A stretch of DNA of 64,000 bases, taken from positions 1-64,000 of the forward strand of contig JANYBW010000042.1 of NCBI GenBank assembly GCA_025360585.1. The letters are read 5' to 3'. A program made the position numbers and the translations under genes. Under the pieces are notes generated by a model, which was not told the DNA's origin, ran no database searches, and saw nothing but the letters and a program-made list of their open reading frames with translations. This document shows positions 33,187 through 41,297 of the stretch, piece by piece. This DNA comes from Actinomycetes bacterium. Lineage in GTDB: Bacteria > Actinomycetota > Acidimicrobiia > IMCC26256 > PALSA-610. Numbering within the stretch: position 1 is the first letter of the stretch; every line of letters starts with the position of its first letter.

Positions 33187-34014
33187 TCAATCAGCATTAG
33201 CAGCGAGCTTCGACGTTCCTTGCTCGAAAAACGCGGCGGCGGTGGCATACGGGTCTGCGGAGGCCAACAACGAGTCGTAGGTCATTGTTGCGCCCCACGG
33301 TTGATTCCAAAAGGCGTCGTCGGGCGCACCAATAGCTTTTGAAAGATCCCACGGGCCGACGTATAGATAGGGTTGAAGGATTGCCGCGTCGCCGGGGGAA
33401 GCTCCATAGTTCGCGCGGGTGCCTGCTTCGGCATCGCCGAAATCAACGGCGACATCGAAGTGTTCGGGCCACAATTGCACGAGCGAGGGAGCCACGAGCC
33501 CCAACTGCCGGGGCGCATCCTGCCGGTTTCCGATGTGCCGGGGCGCATCGTGCTGATTTCCGATGTGCTGGTTCCCGACGTGCTGGTTTCCGATGTGCCG
33601 GAGTCGAAGGGTTGTGAGTACTTCGGACGCGAAGTTGTACCACGCGGCCAAAGCCTCAGCCGCGGCTCGATCAATCACGAGCACTGCATCGAGATCAACC
33701 GGGGTGGTGGGCGTAAACACCGCACTCGGCGCGCCCGCCTCGACGGCCGCGAATTCGGCCGCCGCGCGCAGTGTTGTGATCGGTACCGTTTTCGTGTCGC
33801 CGTGTTGGCCGTGATGGAGGCCATCGGGCGTCACCCAGAGTTGGTTATCGTCGCCGAAATGTGGGGTGCCGAAGCCGTCAACGCGCGGCCGCAGACCAAT
33901 CTTGGTGGTGGCGCACCAACGCGCTTTCGTGAGGACATGCTCACCAATCGATTGCCAGCTCGCTCGGGTTTCGACGTAGGAATTGAGATCGGGTATCGGC
34001 AACAGCGCAGTCAT
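33187..34014 (-). CDS. Conserved hypothetical protein with a His/Gly/Asn pentapeptide insert
   Basis: 275 aa, soluble. I recognise no catalytic motif. Flanks look like an ordinary globular protein (RWCATTKIGLRPRVDGFG at about 32-49; VQLWPEHFDVAVDFGD at about 184-199). Residues ~140-170 are five-residue repeats (HIGNQ, HVGNQ, HIGNQ, HDAPR, HIGNR, QDAPR) encoded by 15-bp tandem repeats (33506-33610). The repeats probably insert into a surface loop. It is close to the SDR-mscR operon but separated by about 50 bases. Confidence 0.65.
   Translation of the reverse strand: MTALLPIPDLNSYVETRASWQSIGEHVLTKARWCATTKIGLRPRVDGFGTPHFGDDNQLWVTPDGLHHGQHGDTKTVPITTLRAAAEFAAVEAGAPSAVFTPTTPVDLDAVLVIDRAAAEALAAWYNFASEVLTTLRLRHIGNQHVGNQHIGNQHDAPRHIGNRQDAPRQLGLVAPSLVQLWPEHFDVAVDFGDAEAGTRANYGASPGDAAILQPYLYVGPWDLSKAIGAPDDAFWNQPWGATMTYDSLLASADPYATAAAFFEQGTSKLAANAD
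33506..33610. repeat. 15-bp tandem repeats inside a coding region
   Basis: Seven 15-bp units starting TGCCGG or TGCTGG, with alternating types GGGCGCAT and TTTCCGATG; the first four form two 30-bp pairs. The unit length keeps the minus-strand frame open and encodes HxGNx/xDAPR pentapeptides. Confidence 0.9.
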
Positions 34015-34045
34015 GCTGCTTACGTGCGCTTATACGCGAAAAGCG

Positions 34046-34963
34046 TTACAACCGTGTGGCTATGAGCTCTGCGAGCACTTTCGGTTGGTCGCCTTGAATG
34101 CTGTGGCCCGCGCCTTCCACGACGACAACTTCGGCGCTCGGATTTCTGCGTTGCAATTCCGCGACGTCATCGTCGGAGACGACCGGCGAGGTGGCGCCAC
34201 GCGCCAGTAGCAACGGCCCCGCATGATTCGCGGCGGCATCCCAGAGTGCATCGAGGCCCGGCATAACTTTTCCGTCGTCGCCTTCGCCGGAGCCCGTCCG
34301 CGGAAGGTCGTAGCGCCAACGCCAGGAACCATCGTCGTATGCTCGTGCATTGTGCAAGACCCCGCGCCGCAACGACTGTTCGCTTCGCGTCGGGTTGAAC
34401 TGAATCGTTCGTTGCAAGATTTCGTCGAAGCTTGTAAAGAGCTCGGGGCCGTTCACAAACTGAACGATTGCTGACGCTTTTTCACGATCGACCCCTGGGG
34501 TGACATCAACCAAAACGAGCGACGGCACCAATTCCGCAGCGTGTGAACTGAGCGCCAACGTGGTGAGACCGCCGAGCGACATGCCGACGACAACCTTGGG
34601 TTGCACACCAAACGAACGCAGTGCTGCGGCGACCGCGACCGCGTTTTCGCTGGGCCAGTACGCGTGATCATCGCGATGATCGGAGTGACCATGCCCAGGC
34701 AAATCGATCGCGAGCAACGGGCGGTCGAGGAGCAACGCAACGGAATCCCACGTGTGCGCGTTCTGCGCTCCGCCGTGGATGAGTACCAAATCGATGTCGG
34801 CGTCCGGAGCGCCCCAACGCAGAGCACTCACGTGTTGCGCAGTGCCTCCGGGGCCCGTACCGACATCGGCGCGCACGCGCACCACCGTCGGCGGTGCGTA
34901 CGCAATGCCAAGTTCCGCAGCGTTGTCGACAAAGAGGCTGAATTCGTCGTAGATCTCGGTCAT
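34046..34963 (-). CDS. Alpha/beta-hydrolase fold protein
   Basis: 305 aa. Oxyanion segment LVLIHGGAQNAHTWD, nucleophile elbow VGMSLGGLTTL, and catalytic His in VEGAGHSIQGDQP near the C-terminus give a complete triad, with Asp probably in ARGATSPVVSDDD. This pattern fits meta-cleavage-product hydrolases, haloperoxidase-like esterases and similar enzymes; I cannot fix the substrate. Cytosolic. It lies 31 bases upstream of the hypothetical protein gene on the same strand. Confidence 0.85.
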   Translation of the reverse strand: MTEIYDEFSLFVDNAAELGIAYAPPTVVRVRADVGTGPGGTAQHVSALRWGAPDADIDLVLIHGGAQNAHTWDSVALLLDRPLLAIDLPGHGHSDHRDDHAYWPSENAVAVAAALRSFGVQPKVVVGMSLGGLTTLALSSHAAELVPSLVLVDVTPGVDREKASAIVQFVNGPELFTSFDEILQRTIQFNPTRSEQSLRRGVLHNARAYDDGSWRWRYDLPRTGSGEGDDGKVMPGLDALWDAAANHAGPLLLARGATSPVVSDDDVAELQRRNPSAEVVVVEGAGHSIQGDQPKVLAELIATRL

Positions 34964-34988
34964 GGGTGCAGTCTCGCCGCTGTGATAG

Positions 34989-36149
34989 TTACGCTGTCAA
35001 CCCGGTGCACGTTCGCAATGCCAACCAGTTGCTCTTAGCTCCCTCCGCTGCCGCTCCCGTCAAGGGTTGCGGAAGGCCTTGCACAATCCTCGCCGGGGTC
35101 CAGCGACTGTGGTGCACATGTCGCCCGCTCACGGTCAGGGTGAGGACACCACTTTGGGTAGTGACACCGCCGTTGGCGTAGAACACAAAGTTCCCGAGGC
35201 CGTAATCGACATAGGCATTTCCGAGACGGCCCGCGCCGAGCAGTACGTGCGCGTGGCTGCCCACCACGATGTCGGCACCGGCGGCGGTGAGTGCTCGTGC
35301 AAGCTCGCGTTGGCGATTGGTGGGGCAAGCATGGAGCTCGATACCCCAGTGGAGATAAACCACGACCGTGTCGGCGCGTGCTCGTTCCGCTCGGACTGCC
35401 GCGATGAACCGATCTTGTCGTTTTGCGGATGCGAGCCCGCCCTGCGTCGGCGTTGCCGTCCAGGGATCGATGAGAGCGCCATCGATGACATCGGTCGCGG
35501 CAAGAATACTGATTCGTTCGCCGCGCACCGTCGTGCGATACGCCGCGTACGCGCTGGACTCATCGCGGCCGATCCCGATGACTGGAAATCGTGCATTGCG
35601 CGCTGCCGCGAGGGAATCTTGGAGCCCTACTTGGCCAAAATCCATGCCGTGATTGTTTGCCATCGTAACGACATCCACGCCAGCACTTGCGAGCGCCACG
35701 AACGCACGTCCCGGCGCGCGAAAGTTGAACTCTTTGGCCGCTCGGGTACCTCGATCGGTGATTGCAGTTTCGAGATTGACCATCGCGATATCTGCCGAGC
35801 GCAACGATGGTGCGATGGCACCGAGCATCGCGGGCGCGCGCCGATTGAGTTGCGGGCGAATCACCCCTTCGAAATGCACATCACCGCCGAACGCGATCGT
35901 GAACCGTGCGTGGCGCCGCGTGTCGACGGTGGTTGTGGTGATGCCGGCTGAGGTGGCCGCCCCGGCGGAAGTGGTGGTTGCTTGTTTCGCTGATCTGGTC
36001 GTGGCCGAATGTCGAGTGCTTGCGGTCGGCTGCTCGTTCGCCGCGGCGATCCCGATGATCGCGGCCGCAAATGCGACCATGACTCCACACACCACAATGG
36101 TTCGTTGCACGGTCCAGTTTCGCCGCTCGGCCGGTACCGGCCGCGGCAA
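34989..36149 (-). CDS. CapA-like metallophosphatase (poly-gamma-glutamate synthesis type)
   Basis: 386 aa. A membrane anchor at about 17-37 (TIVVCGVMVAFAAAIIGIA) is followed by a Thr/Ser/Ala-rich linker and the calcineurin-like CapA domain: FGGDVHFE, MVNLETAITDRG, TMANNHGMDFG, VYLHWGIELH and VVGSHAHVLLG. Family members take part in capsular poly-gamma-glutamate export and attachment; no other cap genes are nearby. The start is TTG 36149 or, equally possible, GTG 36110. It diverges from ctaA with only 25 bases between starts (64 if the second is used). Confidence 0.83.
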   Translation of the reverse strand: MPRPVPAERRNWTVQRTIVVCGVMVAFAAAIIGIAAANEQPTASTRHSATTRSAKQATTTSAGAATSAGITTTTVDTRRHARFTIAFGGDVHFEGVIRPQLNRRAPAMLGAIAPSLRSADIAMVNLETAITDRGTRAAKEFNFRAPGRAFVALASAGVDVVTMANNHGMDFGQVGLQDSLAAARNARFPVIGIGRDESSAYAAYRTTVRGERISILAATDVIDGALIDPWTATPTQGGLASAKRQDRFIAAVRAERARADTVVVYLHWGIELHACPTNRQRELARALTAAGADIVVGSHAHVLLGAGRLGNAYVDYGLGNFVFYANGGVTTQSGVLTLTVSGRHVHHSRWTPARIVQGLPQPLTGAAAEGAKSNWLALRTCTGLTA

Positions 36150-36174
36150 TTCGCGTCGATAGCTTCAGGCCCGC

Positions 36175-37071
36175 ATGCGTACTCCTGTGGTTTCGCCCAA
36201 ACGGTATCGAACTCTCACGTTGGTTGCGTTGGTCCTGGTTTCGATCATTATCGTGACCGGCGCAGGAGTTCGGCTCAGTGGATCAGGTCTGGGTTGTAAC
36301 GATTGGCCGAATTGCACCAAGAGTGAACTCATCGCAGTCACAAATAAGAACCAGGCAATTGAGCAATTGAATCGTCTTTTTACGGGTTTGGTCTCGATCG
36401 GTGTGATGGCTGCCGTACTCGGTTCGTTGTGGCGGGCACCGCGGCGTGAAGACCTACTGTGGCTTTCGTGGGGGCTCGTCGGTGGTGTGATATTGCAAGC
36501 AGTGATCGGCGGAGTGTCCGTACTCCTGAAACTCAAGTGGCAGGCCGTTGCCGTGCACTTTTTGGCATCGATTGTGTTGGTGGCCGTTGGTTTGATGCTG
36601 CATCGCCGGGCCGCTGAATCGCCAGGGCCCTACCGATTGATTGTCAGCGTGCGCACTCGAAACGCTGCGCGCGTAGTGCTCGGGCTGGCGACCTGGGTGG
36701 TATGTGCAGGAACGCTCGTAACCGCGGCGGGGCCGCATGGCGGCGACGCTAAGGCGACCCGTTTGAGCTGGACGATCGCGCACGTCGCGCGGCTCCATGG
36801 CCTGTCGGTGATGGTGCTCATCGCCGCGATCCTTGGGCTCTTCGTGCTCCTGCGCGCAGAGAACGCCCCGCGCGAATCGTTGTTGACGATCGAGGCGCTC
36901 CTGGCCATTGGCGTGATACAGGGAGCCATTGGATATTACCAATATTTCAATAATATTCCCGTGATTGCAGTGGGTTTTCATGTCGCCGGAGCAGTATGTG
37001 TATTCGGCGCCGCGCTGTGGTTGCAGTTCACCTTGCGTGAAGCGACGGGTTCGGAAACAATGCCCGCATGA
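36175..37071 (+). CDS. ctaA: Heme A synthase (CtaA/COX15 family)
   Basis: 298 aa, with eight predicted hydrophobic segments. The motif SGSGLGCNDWPNC (about 36-48) contains the Cys pair of CtaA, and AVAVHFLAS and GFHVAGAV supply heme-ligand His residues. At the usual ExxHR heme position the sequence reads EQLNRLFTG, with Asn instead of His; as I recall, Asn is common in actinobacterial homologues. It oxidises heme O to heme A for aa3-type oxidases, partnering ctaB at 45.5 kb. The TGA overlaps the ATG of the exonuclease gene. Confidence 0.88.
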   Translation: MRTPVVSPKRYRTLTLVALVLVSIIIVTGAGVRLSGSGLGCNDWPNCTKSELIAVTNKNQAIEQLNRLFTGLVSIGVMAAVLGSLWRAPRREDLLWLSWGLVGGVILQAVIGGVSVLLKLKWQAVAVHFLASIVLVAVGLMLHRRAAESPGPYRLIVSVRTRNAARVVLGLATWVVCAGTLVTAAGPHGGDAKATRLSWTIAHVARLHGLSVMVLIAAILGLFVLLRAENAPRESLLTIEALLAIGVIQGAIGYYQYFNNIPVIAVGFHVAGAVCVFGAALWLQFTLREATGSETMPA

Positions 37072-37940
37072 TCGTTGATCTCATCGACGGCACCTACGAA
37101 TTGTTTCGACAGTTCTACGGCCAGATGGGCCGCCACGAAACTGCTCCAAAGCCGCTCGACGCGGCCCGTGGCGTGGTCGACGATGTGTTACGGCTCCTCG
37201 AATCGGGCGCGACCCACGTCGGCGTCGCGACCGATCACGTGATCGAATCGTTTCGCAACGAACTCTGGGCTACATATAAAGATGGCAGCGGGATTGACCC
37301 TGATCTCTGGGCCCAGTTCGAACCGCTTGAAGACGCCTTGCGCGCGCTTGGCGTTGCGGTGTTTGCGATGGTCGAATTCGAAGCCGACGATGCCCTCGCC
37401 GCGGCCGCCTGGCGCGCCGCGGCGGATGATCGGGTCGAGCAGGTCATCATTCGGACCGTGGATAAAGACCTCGGCCAGTGTGTCGGCGGCAAGATCGTGC
37501 AGTACGACCGCAAGGCCGATCGGATGCTCGATACAAGCGGAATCATTGAGAAATTTGGGGTTCCTCCGGAATCAATCGCGGATTATCTCGCACTTGTCGG
37601 CGACAGTGCCGATGGTTTCCCCGGCCTTGCGGGTTGGGGTGCGAAGTCGGCCGGGGCCGTTCTGAGCCGTTACGGCACGATCGAAAATATTCCTGATGAT
37701 GTTGCGCAATGGGATGTCACCGTGCGCGGTGCCGCGAAGCTCGCCGCGACACTGGCGGCGAGTCGTGAAATCGTCGCCGTCTTCAAAACGCTGGCAATTC
37801 TGCGCGCCGACGCGCCGGTCGGCGATGTCGACGATTGGCAGTGGCACGGGCCGACACCCGAACTCACCAACTGGTGCGCGCAATTCGAAACGCCGCGTAT
37901 CGTGGAACGGGCCGTGGCACTGGCCGCACAAAGGAGTTAA
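37068..37940 (+). CDS. Standalone 5'-3' exonuclease (FEN/PolA N-terminal type)
   Basis: 290 aa. The acidic metal-binding residues are seen in MIVDLIDGTYELFRQFY, GVATDH, EFEADDALAAAAWRA, RTVDKDLGQCV and LVGDSADGFPGLAGWGAKSA, the arrangement of the FEN-type domain found at the N-terminus of Pol I and in small bacterial exonucleases. It probably removes RNA primers or flaps. The ATG overlaps the ctaA stop (ATGA), suggesting translational coupling despite the unrelated function. Confidence 0.88.
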   Translation: MIVDLIDGTYELFRQFYGQMGRHETAPKPLDAARGVVDDVLRLLESGATHVGVATDHVIESFRNELWATYKDGSGIDPDLWAQFEPLEDALRALGVAVFAMVEFEADDALAAAAWRAAADDRVEQVIIRTVDKDLGQCVGGKIVQYDRKADRMLDTSGIIEKFGVPPESIADYLALVGDSADGFPGLAGWGAKSAGAVLSRYGTIENIPDDVAQWDVTVRGAAKLAATLAASREIVAVFKTLAILRADAPVGDVDDWQWHGPTPELTNWCAQFETPRIVERAVALAAQRS

Positions 37941-37945
37941 TCATT

Positions 37946-38749
37946 ATGGGCGTTATTGAAGTATCGACACCGCGCGACGGTGTCGCGGTCGTCACCATGA
38001 ATCGCCCCGAAGCGCGCAACGCTATGAACGCGGCCCTCATTGCCGGTTTACGAGAAACGTTTACGGCACTGCATGAGGACCGCACGTGTCGAGTGATCAT
38101 TCTGACTGGTGCTGGCGGCGGCTTTTGCGGCGGGCTTGATTTGAAACAAGGCGCGACGCCAGCCAAGGCTAAGGATTTGGGGCGAGTTCCTGCTGGTCTG
38201 GCAGTACAACAATCGATCGCGGGTTTAGTGCCGCTGATGCGATCGCTACGACAGCCCGTTATCGCCGCGGTCAATGGTGCGGCCGCGGGTGGAGGTTTGG
38301 CGTTGGCACTCGCGAGCGACATTCGAATTGCGGCGCGTTCCGCGAAATTCAATGTTGCGTTCGTCAAGGTTGGCCTCAGCGGTTGCGACATTGGCGTGTC
38401 GTGGCTGTTACCTCGGCTCATTGGTGCGTCGCGTGCCTACGAACTCATGTTAACCGGGCGTTTTGTGTCGGCTGAGGAAGCGTTAGCGATGGGCCTCGTC
38501 GTGCAAGTCGTCGATGACGGCGCAGTTCTTGATGCCGCGCTGGCCGAAGCCGAGATCATCTTGAGCAACAGCCCGTTTGGTGTGCAGATGACCAAAGAAG
38601 TCATGTGGAGTCAACTCGAAATCGGCAGCCTGCAAGCGGGTATCGATCTCGAAAATCGCACGCAGTTATTGGCATCGCAAACCTCCGATCTCGCGGAAGC
38701 GATGCGCGCGTTTGCGGAAAAACGACCACCCGTTTTCGAAGGACATTAG
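37946..38749 (+). CDS. Enoyl-CoA hydratase/isomerase-family protein
   Basis: 267 aa. The oxyanion-hole segment GAGGGFCGGLDLKQG and AVNGAAAGGGLALALASDIR are classical crotonase features. At the second catalytic site SGCDIGVSWLLPRLIG has Asp in the place usually occupied by Glu, seen in several actinobacterial paralogues. The start ATG 37946 has AAGGAG ten bases upstream. It may act in beta-oxidation; with the SDR 9 bases downstream it could form a hydratase/dehydrogenase pair. Confidence 0.88.
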   Translation: MGVIEVSTPRDGVAVVTMNRPEARNAMNAALIAGLRETFTALHEDRTCRVIILTGAGGGFCGGLDLKQGATPAKAKDLGRVPAGLAVQQSIAGLVPLMRSLRQPVIAAVNGAAAGGGLALALASDIRIAARSAKFNVAFVKVGLSGCDIGVSWLLPRLIGASRAYELMLTGRFVSAEEALAMGLVVQVVDDGAVLDAALAEAEIILSNSPFGVQMTKEVMWSQLEIGSLQAGIDLENRTQLLASQTSDLAEAMRAFAEKRPPVFEGH

Positions 38750-38758
38750 GAGTCAACG

Positions 38759-39520
38759 ATGGGTTTGCATACTGGACGAGTCGCGATTGTGAGCGGAGGC
38801 GGCCGTGGCATTGGTCGCGCGATTGCATTGGGTCTGGCCGCTGACGGCCATGATGTCGCGATCAACTACCGCCGCGACGAAGCGGCAGCCGAAGCGACTG
38901 CGGCCGAGATCCTCGCAATGGGTTGCCGGTCGCTCGCCTATGCCGCGGACGTCACCGATTTTGCGCAGTGCGAAACGATGGTGAATGCCGTAGAAGATGA
39001 TCTCGGGCCGATCAGCATTCTCGTTAACAACGCGGGTGTGGCCAGCAAAGGCCAGTCGGTGAAGAGCACCGATCCCCAGGAGCCGTTGCGCTTGTTCAAC
39101 GCGCACGCCTATGCGGCGTGGAGTTTGTCTAAGCTCGTGTTGCCATCGATGCGCACGCAACCGCGCGGCGACATAGTCATGATTTCGAGCGCATCGACCG
39201 TCTATCTCGCGCCGAACGGCGCGCCGTACAACATGGCCAAAGCCGCGCTCGAAGCCTTGGCCGCAACCCTGGCTAAAGAAGAACGCCGCAACGGCATTCA
39301 CGTCAACACAATTGCGCCCGGGCTGGTGGATACCGACATGGGCCGGCGTTTAGTGAAAGGCGCAGCAGGCGTGGACGACATCCGCACACTCGACGCAAGC
39401 GCAAGCTTCGGGCACGTGTGCACGCCTGAAGAAATTGCCGACGCGGTCTGTTGGATCGTTTCGGAACGGGCGTCGTACGTCACCGGCCAACGCATCGGAG
39501 TCGACGGCGGCACCTTCTAG
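38759..39520 (+). CDS. SDR-family oxidoreductase (FabG-like)
   Basis: 253 aa. Cofactor loop SGGGRGIGRAIALGL, NNAGVASKG, Ser in ISSASTVYL, YNMAK and the terminal VTGQRIGVDGG complete the FabG-like classical SDR set. It reduces 3-oxoacyl or oxidises 3-hydroxyacyl substrates; which one cannot be told. AGGAG precedes ATG 38759 by eight bases. Probably an operon with the enoyl-CoA hydratase gene. Confidence 0.9.
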   Translation: MGLHTGRVAIVSGGGRGIGRAIALGLAADGHDVAINYRRDEAAAEATAAEILAMGCRSLAYAADVTDFAQCETMVNAVEDDLGPISILVNNAGVASKGQSVKSTDPQEPLRLFNAHAYAAWSLSKLVLPSMRTQPRGDIVMISSASTVYLAPNGAPYNMAKAALEALAATLAKEERRNGIHVNTIAPGLVDTDMGRRLVKGAAGVDDIRTLDASASFGHVCTPEEIADAVCWIVSERASYVTGQRIGVDGGTF

Positions 39521-39566
39521 CGGCCGCGGCGGGAAATGCAGGCCTACGGATTAGGTTGGCCGAACC

Positions 39567-40010
39567 ATGTTTATCGTCCTGTTGGCTCTGTTTATTCTGG
39601 TGCCGATCATCGAGATCGCGCTCATCGTGCAGGTGAGTCACCTCATAGGCGGTTGGAACGCGATCGCGCTGCTGATCGTGATTTCGTTCGCGGGCGCATG
39701 GCTCATGCGCCACGAGGGCTTCGTCGTACTCCGCAAAATTCGCGAACAGGTTGATCGGGGCAACGTTCCGAGCAACGAACTCATCGATGGCTTGCTCGTT
39801 TTGGTCGGTGGGCTCATGATGCTCACGCCGGGCTTTCTCACGGATGGCCTCGGGCTATTGCTGGTATTTCCGCTCACGCGTATCGGCATCCGTACGGTGA
39901 TCCGCCGGCGGTTCGCGAACCAATTCGGATTCGTGCAGCGCATTCCTCAACGCTGGGGATCCGCGCAAAGATCGAACGCAAACAATCCCGACGACATCAT
40001 CGACGTGTAG
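39567..40010 (+). CDS. fxsA: FxsA-family membrane protein
   Basis: 147 aa. Two N-terminal hydrophobic segments (FIVLLALFILVPIIEIALIV and WNAIALLIVISFAGAWLMRHEG) are followed by GLLVLVGGLMMLTPGFLTDGLGLLLVFPLTR, the hallmark of FxsA. In Escherichia coli FxsA protects against exclusion of phage T7; its physiological role is unknown. Start ATG 39567, 46 bases after the SDR gene, on the same strand. Confidence 0.92.
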   Translation: MFIVLLALFILVPIIEIALIVQVSHLIGGWNAIALLIVISFAGAWLMRHEGFVVLRKIREQVDRGNVPSNELIDGLLVLVGGLMMLTPGFLTDGLGLLLVFPLTRIGIRTVIRRRFANQFGFVQRIPQRWGSAQRSNANNPDDIIDV

Positions 40011-40029
40011 GCGAGTCGCGACGGTTCAG

Positions 40030-40797
40030 TTAGAGCGGCCGCAAAAGTTCTGCGGCTACTGGACAATTGATGCGGTCGACGAGATCGGCCGGAGTGTCGA
40101 CGGCCCGAGGTCCGATGATCTTGCCGATTCGCGAGTAGTCGATGACTGCGATCATTTCGTCGCTCAGTGTCGCGGTAGCGATCGCGTCGAATAGGCGGGG
40201 CGCTAGGAGTCGGCCCGCGCTCATGACCACCCACACCTCGATCGTGGGTGCTTCTGCCAACGCGTCGACGACGTCTGCGGTCACGAGTAGCCGGGTCGGG
40301 CTGGCCGCGAGTGCAGGGATGAGCAACAACTTCGCGTTGCGATCAAGCAACTCCCACGATTCGATGATCGAAGCCCGCTCCGACGCTCGCCGAACCGCGC
40401 CCCGGTCGTCGGGGTCAACGATGGCAACCACGTCGATATCGAAACGCTCGACGAGAGCTTCGGCGATTGCTCCCGACCAACCGATCGTGGCGATCCGCTC
40501 GGTGTCGTTACAAAAGGGCAACGCGTCGCGAAGGCGATCATGGGTGCGGTCACCGGCAAGGACATCGTGACACGTGCGCGCTGCAACTCCGGCGTCGGCC
40601 GCGGCTAAGAGATGCGAAGCAACCCACCAAAGCGCGCCATTGCTCGGATGATGCGCAACCAGCCGGCGACACGCAACGACAAGTTGCGCGGGATCATGGG
40701 CGACGGCGCTGAGCGCCGCCGCCGCTTCCAGCGCTAAATGATCGTCGTCGCTGCGACTCCGGGCAACGGAGCGCAACCATTCAAATGGATTTCCCAT
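40030..40797 (-). CDS. Conserved hypothetical protein (Rossmann-like)
   Basis: 255 aa, soluble, Ala-rich N-terminal helices (DDDHLALEAAAALSAVAHDPA). The middle part has beta-alpha alternation (IATIGWSGAIAEALVERF, DVVAIVDPDD, KLLLIPALAASPT, EVWVVMSAGRLLAP) resembling Rossmann-like or eIF2B-like folds. I could not identify catalytic residues. It lies downstream of the SCP-2-like gene on the minus strand; no other partner is evident. Confidence 0.6.
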   Translation of the reverse strand: MGNPFEWLRSVARSRSDDDHLALEAAAALSAVAHDPAQLVVACRRLVAHHPSNGALWWVASHLLAAADAGVAARTCHDVLAGDRTHDRLRDALPFCNDTERIATIGWSGAIAEALVERFDIDVVAIVDPDDRGAVRRASERASIIESWELLDRNAKLLLIPALAASPTRLLVTADVVDALAEAPTIEVWVVMSAGRLLAPRLFDAIATATLSDEMIAVIDYSRIGKIIGPRAVDTPADLVDRINCPVAAELLRPL

Positions 40798-40825
40798 TGG
40801 CGAACGTTCGACTGCTTCCCGTCTG

Positions 40826-40890
40826 GCTGGGCGTTATGGCTGGGCGTTGTAGCTGGGCGTTATGGCTGGGCGTTATGCGTGGGCGTTCTT
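40826..40890. repeat. 13-bp tandem repeat, about five copies
   Basis: Units GCTGGGCGTTATG (variants GCTGGGCGTTGTA and CGTGGGCGTTCTT) start at 40826, 40839, 40852, 40865 and 40878. The last copies encode the C-terminal Asn-Ala-His-Ala of the minus-strand SCP-2-like protein, and the rest lies in the spacer before the next minus-strand gene. Confidence 0.92.
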
Positions 40891-41244
40891 GGCGTGGAGG
40901 TTGTTCATGAGGCGCGCAACCACGGCGAGGCGGTTGAGGTCGCCACGGATACGCAGACGACCAGAATCGATCGCACGCTGCGCATTGGTGGTGTTGTTCG
41001 AAAGGTCCAAGGCGGTCTCTGGATCGGTGAAGATAGTCAGCGTCGGGTGTTTGACAGCACCGGGTACGATGCTTGCGCCGCTCGCTCCGAGCGTGAGCGT
41101 CCAGGTTCTGGATCCAGAATCGTCGCGCACCACCATCTCAATGACGATTTCGTCGCCGATTTCTAGCAGCACTGTGAGGGTCGGTAACCGATCGTTGAGC
41201 GCGTTTATCCACGCATCGGAAAGGAATTCGGCCACGTTGGTCAC
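40873..41244 (-). CDS. SCP-2-like sterol/lipid-binding domain protein
   Basis: 123 aa with no signal peptide. The pattern WTLTLGASGASIVPGAVKHPTLTIFTDPETALDLSNN and the terminal INSGRLRIRGDLNRLAVVA-like residues (here IDSGRLRIRGDLNRLAVVARLM) match stand-alone SCP-2 domains that bind acyl-CoA or sterol-like lipids. It diverges from the prenyl synthase gene (53-base gap). Confidence 0.75.
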   Translation of the reverse strand: MTNVAEFLSDAWINALNDRLPTLTVLLEIGDEIVIEMVVRDDSGSRTWTLTLGASGASIVPGAVKHPTLTIFTDPETALDLSNNTTNAQRAIDSGRLRIRGDLNRLAVVARLMNNLHAKNAHA

Positions 41245-41297
41245 GCTAGCTCCTTGCGGGTGGGGCGGCGTCGCTTGTCAGGTCATACGCTTGCCGT

